The notes beneath the pieces are model-generated. The model did no database searches. It saw only the letters and a program-made list of their open reading frames with translations, and was not told the DNA's origin. 42,358 nt of DNA from Methanosarcinales archaeon (GTDB lineage: Archaea; Halobacteriota; Syntropharchaeia; Alkanophagales; Methanospirareceae). Positions 1 through 8,535 of the stretch are shown piece by piece (the first letter of the stretch is position 1; each line of letters opens with the position of its first letter). Location: positions 33,145 to 75,502 of the forward strand of contig JAODGH010000021.1 of the NCBI GenBank assembly GCA_025464325.1, read 5' to 3'. Made by a program: the position numbers and the translations under genes.

Positions 1-1253
1 CTCGACGCGTATTCAACGCCCCTTGCCAGGTCAGCATAGAAATCGGTTGGCATACTCACTATCCGCTTCATTGCTTCACAATATGCACGCACATCGCCCC
101 ACCGTAACTCAACACCATCAGTATGCTCCTTTGTTATCAGTCCACGTGCGTACGCCTCCGTAGCCCATGCCAGGCACACACCGGTACTTATAGCATCCAT
201 TCCAAGGCTGTCAACGGTGATATTCAACCGCAGATAATCCTCTGCATGCTCTATGCCAAGCATGAACCCGAGCGAATAGATGGTCTCATTATCATAGGGA
301 ACGGTTGTGGTCTTGAAATAGTAGCCAGGCTCGTAAAGCTCACGAAGCGAGGCTAAATGGATACAGCCAACCGGGCAGTGTGCACATGAGGTACGTCTGG
401 CAAGTAGCTTCTCGGCGAAGTTCTCGCCCGATAGTTCACGTGCTAACGTCTCTGGTGGGCTGCTTGATTCGAGGTTCTTATAGGTCATTCCACCGAGTTT
501 CGCCAGGCTGTAGACCTTACCCGGAGTGCCCAGGTCATGGTACTTCTCCATTGCATCGGTTTTGACCACAAGATCCTGTATCTCATCATAGACCGCCTTA
601 TACGACTTCCTCGTTGCACCCGGTATCTCTATACTCTTGTCTGCAGATATAACCAGCGCCTTCAACCGTTTTGCTCCCATAACGGCACCGAGTCCAAGCC
701 GCCCAAAATGACGATACGTTTCGCATACCGCACATGCGTACCTCACGAGCCGTTCACCTGCCCGTCCTATGCGTATAATGGTCCTCATGCCCGCTCCCGG
801 CTCCACTTCACGCAATATCCTGCCTACTGTCTCGGATTCTACACCCCAGATCGCTGAAGCATCTTTGAATCGTACATCATCACCATGTATCGCCAGATAG
901 ACCGGTATATCACTCTTACCCCGGATAACAATGGCGCCATAACCTGCCAGTCTTATGGCAGTTGCACTTCTACCACCGCAGTGGCTCTCGCCCAGATTCG
1001 ATGTTAAAGGAGACTTAAACATGGCTACGGTCTTAGAAGCGGCAGGATAAAGTGCTGATATACTGCCCACCGCCAGTATTATCGGATTAGCGCCACTTAA
1101 AGGGTCCACACCCTCTGGACACTCCTCCTCCAGTAGCTTTATCGCAACACCCGTACCGCCTATATACGACCCGAAGAGATCACTTCTATCCTCTATACTT
1201 ATACTTTTCTTAGTCAGATCTACATAGAGGACTCGCCTCAGTTCTACATTCAT
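1..1253 (-). CDS. Aldehyde:ferredoxin oxidoreductase (AOR family), 3' end cut by window edge
   Basis: AOR-family enzymes are tungsten-pterin oxidoreductases that oxidise aldehydes to acids and pass electrons to ferredoxin in the cytoplasm. The reverse-strand frame is open from the ATG at 1253 to base 1 without a stop, giving about 417 residues of the usual ~600. The N-terminal part has the glycine-rich AOR pterin-binding domain (GGTGVAIKLLEEE near residue 32). The [4Fe-4S] motif C-A-H-C-P-V-G-C is encoded at about 363-386; the fourth cluster cysteine normally lies further downstream, beyond the edge. Start chosen: MNVELRRVLYVDLT, the typical AOR beginning. The substrate subtype (AOR, FOR, GOR or WOR-like) cannot be told from the visible part. 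A small membrane-protein gene lies 49 bp upstream on the same strand. Confidence 0.93.
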   Translation of the reverse strand, partial: MNVELRRVLYVDLTKKSISIEDRSDLFGSYIGGTGVAIKLLEEECPEGVDPLSGANPIILAVGSISALYPAASKTVAMFKSPLTSNLGESHCGGRSATAIRLAGYGAIVIRGKSDIPVYLAIHGDDVRFKDASAIWGVESETVGRILREVEPGAGMRTIIRIGRAGERLVRYACAVCETYRHFGRLGLGAVMGAKRLKALVISADKSIEIPGATRKSYKAVYDEIQDLVVKTDAMEKYHDLGTPGKVYSLAKLGGMTYKNLESSSPPETLARELSGENFAEKLLARRTSCAHCPVGCIHLASLRELYEPGYYFKTTTVPYDNETIYSLGFMLGIEHAEDYLRLNITVDSLGMDAISTGVCLAWATEAYARGLITKEHTDGVELRWGDVRAYCEAMKRIVSMPTDFYADLARGVEYAS

Positions 1254-1302
1254 ACTTATTACATTCCCCTTCTATCTTACTTGTTTATAATAATAAATGA
1301 GG

Positions 1303-1521
1303 TCATACCGCCGCGAAGACTGTCCGTAACACATCCAGCCAGTAACCGATTATACCACCAATGAAAAGCCCTATCTCATGCGCTCTTATGTCGCCCGGTA
1401 CCGGCGCTCGCCCCGCCAGGATCGGTAATAGGAAGAACAACACGATCAGAACCAGTAGTATCATAGAGCCTATCCTCATCCCGCCTCTCATCGCCTCCTC
1501 AATAACTAACGCATATTGCAT
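1303..1521 (-). CDS. Small two-helix membrane protein, translationally coupled
   Basis: A 72-residue protein with no family that I recognise. It has a strongly hydrophobic helix (about residues 18-36, rich in I, L, V, F) and a second hydrophobic segment (about 50-68), so it is predicted to be a small inner-membrane protein. The main argument that it is real is its start: the ATG shares its A with the TAA stop of the upstream gene (TAATG at 1519-1523), the layout of a translationally coupled pair. It lies between the HhH-like gene and the AOR gene, all on the minus strand. Function unknown. Confidence 0.55.
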   Translation of the reverse strand: MQYALVIEEAMRGGMRIGSMILLVLIVLFFLLPILAGRAPVPGDIRAHEIGLFIGGIIGYWLDVLRTVFAAV

Positions 1522-2189
1522 TATAAAAAGCTATCGTCATCATATCTGTTTGCTTCTCTGAGCCATATCGCCCAGCACAGTAACAGCTGAGAATAACCCA
1601 ACTCCCGTGATAGGTTCTCCATCGCCTTTATAAACTCTATATCGTCGTTCTCGTGAATACCAAACTCATCTGCAACAACACGCTTTATTATCTTATCTGG
1701 CACACTGGTATCCACACCCGTCTGCATCCTCAGGTACTGAAAAGTGATCAACCCCACACCGTTTATCCGCCCTATTTCGTCTTCCTGCCACTTATCATAA
1801 CTTGCATGCTCAGCCCAGTGCCGCAATACCTCGAAATCGCTATTAAAACGCGCTCTCTTAGTATTAAGAACACGACATAGCTCTATTGCCACATGCCATA
1901 CACGCCGGTTATTCATTATCGCGCGTAACCGTGCATCATCGGGCGAAAGTGTCGCGAAATTACTGAACGAGCTTATCTCGCCTGTTGCCACATACTCCCG
2001 GTAAAACCGTCGTACACGCGGTACCACAATATTGAAATAGTGCAATCCACTGGAATCCAGTGAAGCATCGACCACTATCAGTACCGCATTTCCATTCCAT
2101 CGTTTACCGTTAATACAGCGCTGCTCACCCATTCGAGCAGCTCCTATTACCGCTCTGAATCTATCTTCGAATCGCGCACGTAAATTCAT
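1521..2189 (-). CDS. HhH-GPD-like (DNA glycosylase superfamily-like) protein, catalytic Lys absent
   Basis: A 222-residue protein. The centre of its C-terminal half reads INGVGLITFQYLRM followed by GVDTSVPDK, which matches the helix-hairpin-helix plus catalytic-Asp region of HhH-GPD glycosylases (LPGVGxKTA then VDTHV in endonuclease III). The Asp of VDT is present. The residue aligning with the endonuclease III catalytic lysine is Ile (GVGLIT), and there is no C-terminal Fe-S cysteine loop. It could be a monofunctional glycosylase, a DNA-binding relative, or an enzyme of another activity on the same fold. Its last base overlaps the next gene, a small membrane protein. The divergent neighbour is Cgi121, 33 bp away. 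The family call is by motif only. Confidence 0.6.
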   Translation of the reverse strand: MNLRARFEDRFRAVIGAARMGEQRCINGKRWNGNAVLIVVDASLDSSGLHYFNIVVPRVRRFYREYVATGEISSFSNFATLSPDDARLRAIMNNRRVWHVAIELCRVLNTKRARFNSDFEVLRHWAEHASYDKWQEDEIGRINGVGLITFQYLRMQTGVDTSVPDKIIKRVVADEFGIHENDDIEFIKAMENLSRELGYSQLLLCWAIWLREANRYDDDSFL

Positions 2190-2222
2190 CGCTTTATTAC
2201 CTTATCTTACCCTATTTTATAC

Positions 2223-2747
2223 ATGTTCCGCTACCTTGTTGGTAAAGTCAGGATAGCAGATGTAGAAGAATTTCTCGGTATGCTTAAGGCTATAGCGCGT
2301 AAGTACTCGGTAGCGATCCAGGCTATGGATGCCGGACTGATCGCCGGTGAAGCGCATATAAAATCAGCAGTTCAAAAAGCGGTACGGGCGATACAGCAGG
2401 GTAACAGCATAACGAACGATCTGGGTATGGAGATACTGCTATACGCTGCGGGCAGGCGACAGATAGAGCGAGCACTGACGATGGGTGTCTCCACAGGTGA
2501 TGATAAGATGATTGTTATCGTTATCGCAGGTGATAGTAAAGATATGGAGAGCATTATTGACGAGCTAAAGCGTGGTATAAGCATGAAAGAACTGCCGCAT
2601 GAGGTGCTGGAGACTATAACCGATGAGAAACGGTTAAAATTGAAACGGTTCTTCAATATTACCGATGCGGAGCTCAAAGCGGTGGGAGAAGATAAGCTGA
2701 AACAGCTCGTACTGGAACGAGTTGCATTGCTGGAAGTTTACAAATAG
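2223..2747 (+). CDS. cgi121: KEOPS complex subunit Cgi121
   Basis: Cgi121 is the accessory subunit of the KEOPS complex, which makes N6-threonylcarbamoyladenosine at tRNA position 37; it binds Bud32 and the tRNA 3' CCA end. The 174-residue length is normal for archaeal homologues. The signature LLYAAGRRQIERALTMGV (about residues 72-89) and the later VIAGD segment are typical of the family. The bases before the ATG are AT-rich with no strong Shine-Dalgarno, so translation may start on a short or leaderless transcript. It is divergent from the HhH-like gene and is followed 66 bp later by a membrane protein gene on the same strand. Other KEOPS genes are not in this window. Confidence 0.85.
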   Translation: MFRYLVGKVRIADVEEFLGMLKAIARKYSVAIQAMDAGLIAGEAHIKSAVQKAVRAIQQGNSITNDLGMEILLYAAGRRQIERALTMGVSTGDDKMIVIVIAGDSKDMESIIDELKRGISMKELPHEVLETITDEKRLKLKRFFNITDAELKAVGEDKLKQLVLERVALLEVYK

Positions 2748-2813
2748 CAAGTTTTGAACTGGCGACCGGGTTGAATTTTTATTACCCGATTAATTGGTTT
2801 TAACTGATAATGG

Positions 2814-3743
2814 ATGGACACGGGCATCTATCTTATAAGGGCGGTGGTACTCATCACCATCGGAGTGCTAACAGCGAATATCGTGCTGGAAAGCAACTTT
2901 ATGCGGCTGTTGAGTCCCATAATCGAGCCTCTGTGTCGTGCTTCCAATCTCTCACATGAAAGCGTTCTCGCGCTATTTGCTTCGTTCTTCAATCCCACAG
3001 CGGGCAAATCTACTCTCGCAGGGTTCTATCATGCCGGTAAAGTCAGTGGCGATGAGGCAACGGTTACCGTGGTTATGTCCACATTCCCGATAGTAGCGGG
3101 TGAATCGCTATTCAGGGTTCAGGCGCCAATCGCTATTGTCCTCCTGGGTCCTTTCATTGGTGGCATCTACATCGGGCTCAATCTTCTGTCCGCGTTCATT
3201 CAGAGCTTCGGGGCTTTAATATATTCCAGATTGCGCTACACACGGCATTATACCGTACAGGAGCACATTAACATTCCCGATAGCAATGTAACGGTACGTG
3301 AGTGGCTGACAACGGCATTGAAACTATCATTTCGCGCGTTGAAAAAGATAATACCGATCACCGTGGCTTCATTCATTGCTGTGGATGCGCTTTTCAAGCT
3401 CGGGTTCATGGCTTACATCAGTCTCTTATTCGATCCCGTATTGAGAATGCTCAATTTGCCGGGTGAATGTATAACCGTACTATTGGCTGATTTAGCGCAT
3501 TTCTCAGCAGGTTACGCCACGGTAGCTGCATTGTTGAGCAACGGTGCAATAACACCGAAACAGGCTATCATCACGCTCCTCATAGGGAGTATGATCATTG
3601 TTGCCATCATATACCTGAAATACAGCATCTCCATGTATGTTTCGCTGTTTGGCAAACTCGGTCTGAAGATGAGTATCGTCAATTTCACCTGTAGCTTCGT
3701 ATCGAAGCTGATGATGATCTTACTCGTGATGTTCGTTATGTGA
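2814..3743 (+). CDS. Gate-domain (nucleoside recognition/SpoIIM-like) membrane protein
   Basis: A 309-residue integral membrane protein with about seven to eight hydrophobic segments and a conserved polar region, SFFNPTAGKSTLAGF (about residues 57-71), that resembles the Gate or nucleoside-recognition domain family. A second Gate-like half follows around residues 170-300 (LADLAHFSAGYATVAALLSNG). Members are found in archaea as uncharacterised transporter-like proteins; the substrate is not known. TAA closes the frame two codons before this ATG, so the start is secure. Its 3' end overlaps the convergent tsr3 gene by 24 bp, so the two mRNAs are antisense at their ends. Confidence 0.72.
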   Translation: MDTGIYLIRAVVLITIGVLTANIVLESNFMRLLSPIIEPLCRASNLSHESVLALFASFFNPTAGKSTLAGFYHAGKVSGDEATVTVVMSTFPIVAGESLFRVQAPIAIVLLGPFIGGIYIGLNLLSAFIQSFGALIYSRLRYTRHYTVQEHINIPDSNVTVREWLTTALKLSFRALKKIIPITVASFIAVDALFKLGFMAYISLLFDPVLRMLNLPGECITVLLADLAHFSAGYATVAALLSNGAITPKQAIITLLIGSMIIVAIIYLKYSISMYVSLFGKLGLKMSIVNFTCSFVSKLMMILLVMFVM

Positions 3744-4244
3744 GCGATTCATAAACTTACTCTGGAGTTCTACCACCTCTCTGCTGTCCTTAGCACGGGA
3801 ATATAAGCGCAGCATCTCCTCATTCAGTCTCAGGAATTCCGCACCCCACTTGAATCTGCTCATTATCGCCCTTGATTGCTCCTGCTCGCCGAGTATGAAT
3901 AGGGCGGCGGCAAACGCTTCCGCGGAACTGAGGACGAAAGGTCTGCCATAGTTCGTCGGGTTTGATGCGATGAGGTAAGGTAAAGCACGCTTCTTTCGCT
4001 TCAATCTCATTATTATCGATTCAAAATCGCTTAGCTTGTTCCACGAGCTATCGAAGACCGTTATACTCGTTGCATCCTTATCACTCGGTGAAAGCGCCTT
4101 ATCTGTAAGTGGCACCAGCAGAATCGTCCCATAAGGTATCCTGCGTATCGCACTGACAGATTCAACCAGCCCCGCCCGTGCTAACTTACGCGCGGTGCAT
4201 CTCTTCGGATCACATTGACCTGCATCGTAAACATACAGTTTCAT
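3720..4244 (-). CDS. tsr3: Tsr3-type rRNA aminocarboxypropyltransferase (DUF367)
   Basis: Tsr3 transfers the 3-amino-3-carboxypropyl group from SAM to a hypermodified uridine of small-subunit rRNA, a late step of 30S maturation. The 174-residue protein has the family's N-terminal motif (DAGQCDPKRCTARKLARAG, residues 7-25) and the central ASNPTNYGRPFVLSSAEA block, which forms the SAM pocket in this SPOUT-like enzyme. Length fits archaeal members. It heads a minus-strand group separated by 30 bp from the P-loop gene upstream, and its 3' end runs into the convergent membrane protein gene. Confidence 0.9.
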   Translation of the reverse strand: MKLYVYDAGQCDPKRCTARKLARAGLVESVSAIRRIPYGTILLVPLTDKALSPSDKDATSITVFDSSWNKLSDFESIIMRLKRKKRALPYLIASNPTNYGRPFVLSSAEAFAAALFILGEQEQSRAIMSRFKWGAEFLRLNEEMLRLYSRAKDSREVVELQSKFMNRSHNEHHE

Positions 4245-4274
4245 AACCGACCTGATAATAGGATAGGGATTTAT

Positions 4275-5117
4275 TTAAACTTCCAGTATAAAACGCGCTC
4301 TCTTCTTTAACTCGGGCAGTATCGAATCAGACCTGAACGGTGGTACCTTTATCACCTTGACCGGTTTCAGCAGCTCGTCTATACATGATGTAGATAGCTC
4401 CATGCTTCGTATAGAGGTTTCGAGCTGGATCGCGGTGAGATACTTCTCGGGCTCGAATATCCGTATCTCGCCCGGTTTTATGCCCACAACCGTGTCCAGA
4501 TCCCTTAGACCACTGTACGGCAGTGCCACATCTGAATAACTCTCGATGACAATGAAATCATAACACTTCTGCATCATTGCGAATACCTCTTTAGCTGCGA
4601 GATCGCAGTACGTACTCGCCAGTTTGTTCAATGTATTCAGATCGTGAACATGGATGGTGCGCGCGGCTGAGGCGTATAGATCACGGAACAGCGATTCATC
4701 GCATCTATATTCGGCAGGCAGAGTATCATTCACCACCACTATATTCGCTGGTTCTGAGTTCGATTCATGCCACAGAGTTATACGATCGACTATGAAATAA
4801 GGGATCCTCGTCACGGGATCGATGTGCGGCGGCTCCGCCCATAACCTGTGAAATGGATTGATGAATTCCTCCTTCACAGCATCACAACCCGAGGCGATCT
4901 TAAGCATCTTTGCATCCTTGCCGTAGAGCCTGCCCTGAGCTAACGATTCTGACACTATGTCATAGTCATACCATATGTTATTCCCCGCACGAGGCTTGAA
5001 ACCACATGCTGAATACCCATACTCACGTAGATACGCCAGCAGCGCAGTGGCAAGGCAGGTTTTACCCGCGTCTTTTGCCTTCAAACCCACAATTAGAATC
5101 TTGTATACCATCGTCAC
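4275..5117 (-). CDS. BioD-like P-loop NTPase of unknown function
   Basis: A 280-residue protein that begins with a beta strand and a Walker A variant, GLKAKDAGKTCLATALL (about residues 11-27), as seen in the dethiobiotin synthetase/MinD-like P-loop class. A later hydrophobic strand, YDFIVIESYSD, is a plausible Walker B region. The C-terminal half has no motif I recognise. The reading frame can open at a GTG whose TGA overlap with secF (GTGA at 5114-5117) implies translational coupling, or six bases later at an ATG (MVYKILIVG). I keep the GTG but cannot decide. Function unknown. Confidence 0.7.
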   Translation of the reverse strand: MTMVYKILIVGLKAKDAGKTCLATALLAYLREYGYSACGFKPRAGNNIWYDYDIVSESLAQGRLYGKDAKMLKIASGCDAVKEEFINPFHRLWAEPPHIDPVTRIPYFIVDRITLWHESNSEPANIVVVNDTLPAEYRCDESLFRDLYASAARTIHVHDLNTLNKLASTYCDLAAKEVFAMMQKCYDFIVIESYSDVALPYSGLRDLDTVVGIKPGEIRIFEPEKYLTAIQLETSIRSMELSTSCIDELLKPVKVIKVPPFRSDSILPELKKRARFILEV

Positions 5118-6073
5118 GATGACTCTGCTTTCTTCTTCTTATTGGTGGATACTTTGCCACTTCGCTTCGCATATGTCATCTTCTTCGTCACCTTCTTCGC
5201 TTCTTTTCGCTCCACATACCATCTCAGTATGCCCGCATTCAGTAACCATGTGTTCATCAGGTCCATAACAAGCCCGAAGAGCAGTACGACCGATATGTCC
5301 TTCAATATGGTGATATCGATAGCGAAAGATATGACAAACATCGCGAAGATTGCGACAATGGTGGTGAAAGTCATCATCAATCCGGTCATCATCGCTTTTC
5401 GCAGGTTGTCCACCAGTTCACCCTTCTTGCGGAGCAGGTTGGTCGTGAGCAGGATGTCAGAATCTACCGAATAGCCTATAAGCATGAGCAATGCCGCTAC
5501 CGTACCGAGCGATAGCTTCATCCCTATGATATCCATGCAGGCAGTTGCAATGACGATATCAGAAAACGCGGACAGTACAACGGCGAATGAGGGTACAAAA
5601 GTGCGGAATACTATAAAAACCACCATAGCCATCAGAAAGAACGCGATTAACAATGCCCACAATGCCTGCTGCTGATATTGTTTACCGAATACGGGACTTA
5701 CACTCTTTATCACATACAGACCCTTATATTCCGCATCAAGCTTATCAAGCAACCTGTGGTAGTCCGGCGATTGACTGGACATATCGAATTCCAGCCGCTT
5801 CTCATTACCAATGCCCGTACTTCCAACGAGAACGAGCGGGAAATCCGCGAAATCTGATCTCAACTCGTCGGGACTCTTATCGGTCGGTATCTTCACCATC
5901 GTACCACCTCGGAAATCCATGCCCAGGTGAACGGGTGCACCAACGTTTAGCTGCGTATATCCGAGTACGATAAAAGCTGCGAGTAGCAGTACTAACGGTA
6001 CAGCCACCAGTTTCTTCACTTCGTATCTCGTTACATCCAACCTATCGAACAGCCGCTCTCCCAGTGTGCCCAT
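5114..6073 (-). CDS. secF: Protein translocase subunit SecF
   Basis: SecF works with SecD as an accessory of the Sec translocon and uses the ion gradient to help proteins leave the channel. The 319-residue protein has an N-terminal helix (about 24-42), the extracellular domain opening with the typical LGMDFRGGTMV (about 50-60), then five clustered membrane helices including the family block GYSVDSDILLTTNLLR and a lysine-rich cytoplasmic tail. SecD is usually the next gene in archaea. Here the downstream neighbour is instead a P-loop protein overlapping by 4 bp, and no secD lies in the window. Confidence 0.93.
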   Translation of the reverse strand: MGTLGERLFDRLDVTRYEVKKLVAVPLVLLLAAFIVLGYTQLNVGAPVHLGMDFRGGTMVKIPTDKSPDELRSDFADFPLVLVGSTGIGNEKRLEFDMSSQSPDYHRLLDKLDAEYKGLYVIKSVSPVFGKQYQQQALWALLIAFFLMAMVVFIVFRTFVPSFAVVLSAFSDIVIATACMDIIGMKLSLGTVAALLMLIGYSVDSDILLTTNLLRKKGELVDNLRKAMMTGLMMTFTTIVAIFAMFVISFAIDITILKDISVVLLFGLVMDLMNTWLLNAGILRWYVERKEAKKVTKKMTYAKRSGKVSTNKKKKAESS

Positions 6074-6268
6074 CTTCTATACGTCTCCTATCTATCAATG
6101 GCAAATAGATGATAAAAAGGAATAGATTTCGGATCATGACAGAGTAAATGCCCGTACACTAACCGCTCTGCAGTACTGATTTGAAAAACCATGGTGCCAC
6201 TATTCATTCCTTTGACCGCCGTGTGGCAAAGGTTACAAATACAAATATCAACCACTTTATTTTAAGGG

Positions 6269-7186
6269 ATGTTCAACAGTGGTCACGTCATCTCGATACG
6301 CGAGTTCACAAAGCAGGAGATCAATCATGTGCTGGAATGTGCAGAGGGGCTGGAACCTTTCGCTAAGGGTACAAAGTGCGATATACTGACGGGCAAGATA
6401 CTTGCAAACCTGTTTTATGAGCCGAGCACGAGGACAAGGTTGTCATTTGAAGCGGCGATGAAACGTATGGGGGGAGAAGTGATAAACATGTGTGCGGTGG
6501 ACGCGAGCTCGGTTGCAAAAGGGGAGAACCTCGCAGATACTGTAAGAACCGTATCCGGGTACTGTGATGTGATAGCGTTACGGCATCCGCAGGAAGGCGC
6601 GGCGCGAATGGCTGCTTCGTTCTCTACGGTACCTGTAATAAATGCAGGTGACGGTGCAGGGCAGCACCCCACGCAGACGTTGCTCGATTTATACACGATA
6701 AAACGCGAGGGGTTGCTTGATAATCTGCGGATCGCAATCATAGGCGACCTGAAATACGGCAGAACGGTGCATTCGCTCGCTTACGCGTTATCTCTATACA
6801 GAGCAAAGCTATATTTTGTATCACCGCCTGCACTACGGCTACCCGATGAGATAAGATCAGACCTGAAGAAGTCGGGGGCTGAGTTGTACGAATGTGATGA
6901 CGTAAGAGAGGTGATAAGCGAGGTAGATGTCCTATATGTAACGAGGATACAGAGAGAGCGATTTCCTGACCCTGCGGAGTATAGCAAGGTTGCGGGCACC
7001 TATCGTATAACACCGGAACTCATAGCAGAGAACAGAGATGTGGTGGTTATGCATCCACTACCCAGGGTGGATGAGATCGATACAGGTATAGACCGAACAA
7101 AAAACGCAAAATATTTCCAACAGGCGTTCTATGGTGTACCTGTGAGAATGGCAATACTGTACATTTTACTGCAAAAGGGGGATTGA
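6269..7186 (+). CDS. pyrB: Aspartate carbamoyltransferase catalytic subunit
   Basis: PyrB condenses carbamoyl phosphate and aspartate in de novo pyrimidine synthesis. The 305-residue protein has the carbamoyl-phosphate motif STRTR (residues 53-57), the HPTQ motif (133-136) and the aspartate-binding HPLPR segment near 263-267, all intact. The ATG is preceded by AT-rich sequence and a purine run (AAGGG) that abuts the start, so initiation may not depend on a spaced ribosome-binding site. It is the first gene of a co-directional set ending with pyrI about 4.6 kb downstream; the regulatory subunit is normally adjacent. Confidence 0.97.
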   Translation: MFNSGHVISIREFTKQEINHVLECAEGLEPFAKGTKCDILTGKILANLFYEPSTRTRLSFEAAMKRMGGEVINMCAVDASSVAKGENLADTVRTVSGYCDVIALRHPQEGAARMAASFSTVPVINAGDGAGQHPTQTLLDLYTIKREGLLDNLRIAIIGDLKYGRTVHSLAYALSLYRAKLYFVSPPALRLPDEIRSDLKKSGAELYECDDVREVISEVDVLYVTRIQRERFPDPAEYSKVAGTYRITPELIAENRDVVVMHPLPRVDEIDTGIDRTKNAKYFQQAFYGVPVRMAILYILLQKGD

Positions 7187-7191
7187 ATGAT

Positions 7192-8457
7192 ATGCAGAAA
7201 GAGGTAGAAGAGATAATAAACGCGGTAGATCGTCACGAAGAGCTATTTAATAACGCTATCCCCATGATAGCGAGTGAGAATGTAACGAGTTCTCAGGTAA
7301 GGGTACTTCTTGCCTCGGATCTATCACACCGGTATGCCGAGGGAGATGTTGGAGCACGGTTTTACCAGGGTTGCGAGTTCATAGACGTGATAGAAGCCAG
7401 AGCAATAAAGTGGGCAAAGGAGTTGTTTAATGCCGAATACGTGAATGTGAAACCGGTTTCGGGTGTCAATGCGAACATAGCAGTGGTATTCGCGCTCGCA
7501 TCTCCGGGCGATCTGATGATGGCACTGTCCATACCTGACGGGGGGCATATAAGCCATGCCGCTTATTCTGTGCCGGGTCTTCGTGGCTTGAGACTGAAAG
7601 AACTGCCATTTGACCCGAAGGAGATGAATATTGATGTGGACCGTGCGGTACAGGCGATAAGGGAGCTGGCGCCAGAGATAATAATGCTCGGTGCAAGTCT
7701 TTTCCTGTTCCCTCATCCGATTCGCGAGCTCCGTACAGCTGCAGATGAGGCGGGTACGGTAATAGTATATGACGCATCGCATGTACTGGGGCTCATAGCG
7801 GGTAATAAATTCCAGGACCCACTGCGTGAGGGCGCGGATGTCGTGACAAGTAGCACGCATAAGACCTTCCCCGGACCTCAGGGCGCGCTGATTCTATGTG
7901 GTAATGCACAGAGTGAAGCGATAGACCGGGCGGTATTTCCGGGAACGGTGAGTAACCACCACCTGCACCATATAGCGGGACTGGCGGTGACATTGCGCGA
8001 GATGATGCAGTTCGGGGAATCATATGCCACGCAGATACAGAGGAATGCAAAAGCACTGGCGCAGGCACTGTACCAGGCGGGGTTTAAAGTGCTATGTGAG
8101 CATAAAGGCTTTACAGAGTCACACCAAATCGCTATTGATGTTCGCGACTTCGGTGGTGGGGACGCGGTAGCGAAACGACTGGAGCAGGCATATATAATAA
8201 CGAATAAGAACATGTTACCATGGGATAACAGCCCGGATAAACCATCTGGACTGAGGCTTGGTGTCCAGGAGCTCACACGAATAGGTATGAAGGAATCGGA
8301 GATGATAGAGATAGCATCTATCATGAAGAGACTGTTGATGGATGAAGAGCCCGTAAATACGGTAAAACAAGACGCTATAGCGCTAAAGAAAGACTTTCAG
8401 GACGTTAAATATTCGTTCGATGGTGGTGCGGCATACCGTAATCCCGTAAAGAAATAA
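7192..8457 (+). CDS. glyA: Serine hydroxymethyltransferase
   Basis: This PLP enzyme interconverts serine and glycine with a pterin one-carbon carrier (tetrahydromethanopterin is likely in this kind of archaeon, by inference). The PLP lysine lies in SSTHKTFPGPQG (K224 counted from this start), preceded by the cofactor-binding YDASHVLGL. Start: an in-frame TTG at 7183 overlaps the pyrB stop but sits only 1-2 bp after the GGGGG purine run (7177-7181). The ATG at 7192 lies about 10 bp behind that run, so I prefer it; the choice changes three residues. It probably shares a transcript with pyrB. The C-terminal tail past residue 400 is longer than in bacterial GlyA. Confidence 0.95.
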   Translation: MQKEVEEIINAVDRHEELFNNAIPMIASENVTSSQVRVLLASDLSHRYAEGDVGARFYQGCEFIDVIEARAIKWAKELFNAEYVNVKPVSGVNANIAVVFALASPGDLMMALSIPDGGHISHAAYSVPGLRGLRLKELPFDPKEMNIDVDRAVQAIRELAPEIIMLGASLFLFPHPIRELRTAADEAGTVIVYDASHVLGLIAGNKFQDPLREGADVVTSSTHKTFPGPQGALILCGNAQSEAIDRAVFPGTVSNHHLHHIAGLAVTLREMMQFGESYATQIQRNAKALAQALYQAGFKVLCEHKGFTESHQIAIDVRDFGGGDAVAKRLEQAYIITNKNMLPWDNSPDKPSGLRLGVQELTRIGMKESEMIEIASIMKRLLMDEEPVNTVKQDAIALKKDFQDVKYSFDGGAAYRNPVKK

Positions 8458-8535
8458 AAATAAGGAGATGTATTAAATTTATAGACTATTAGTAGATATA
8501 AAGAGTAGGACGGAACGGCTGAGTGGAAGATAAGA

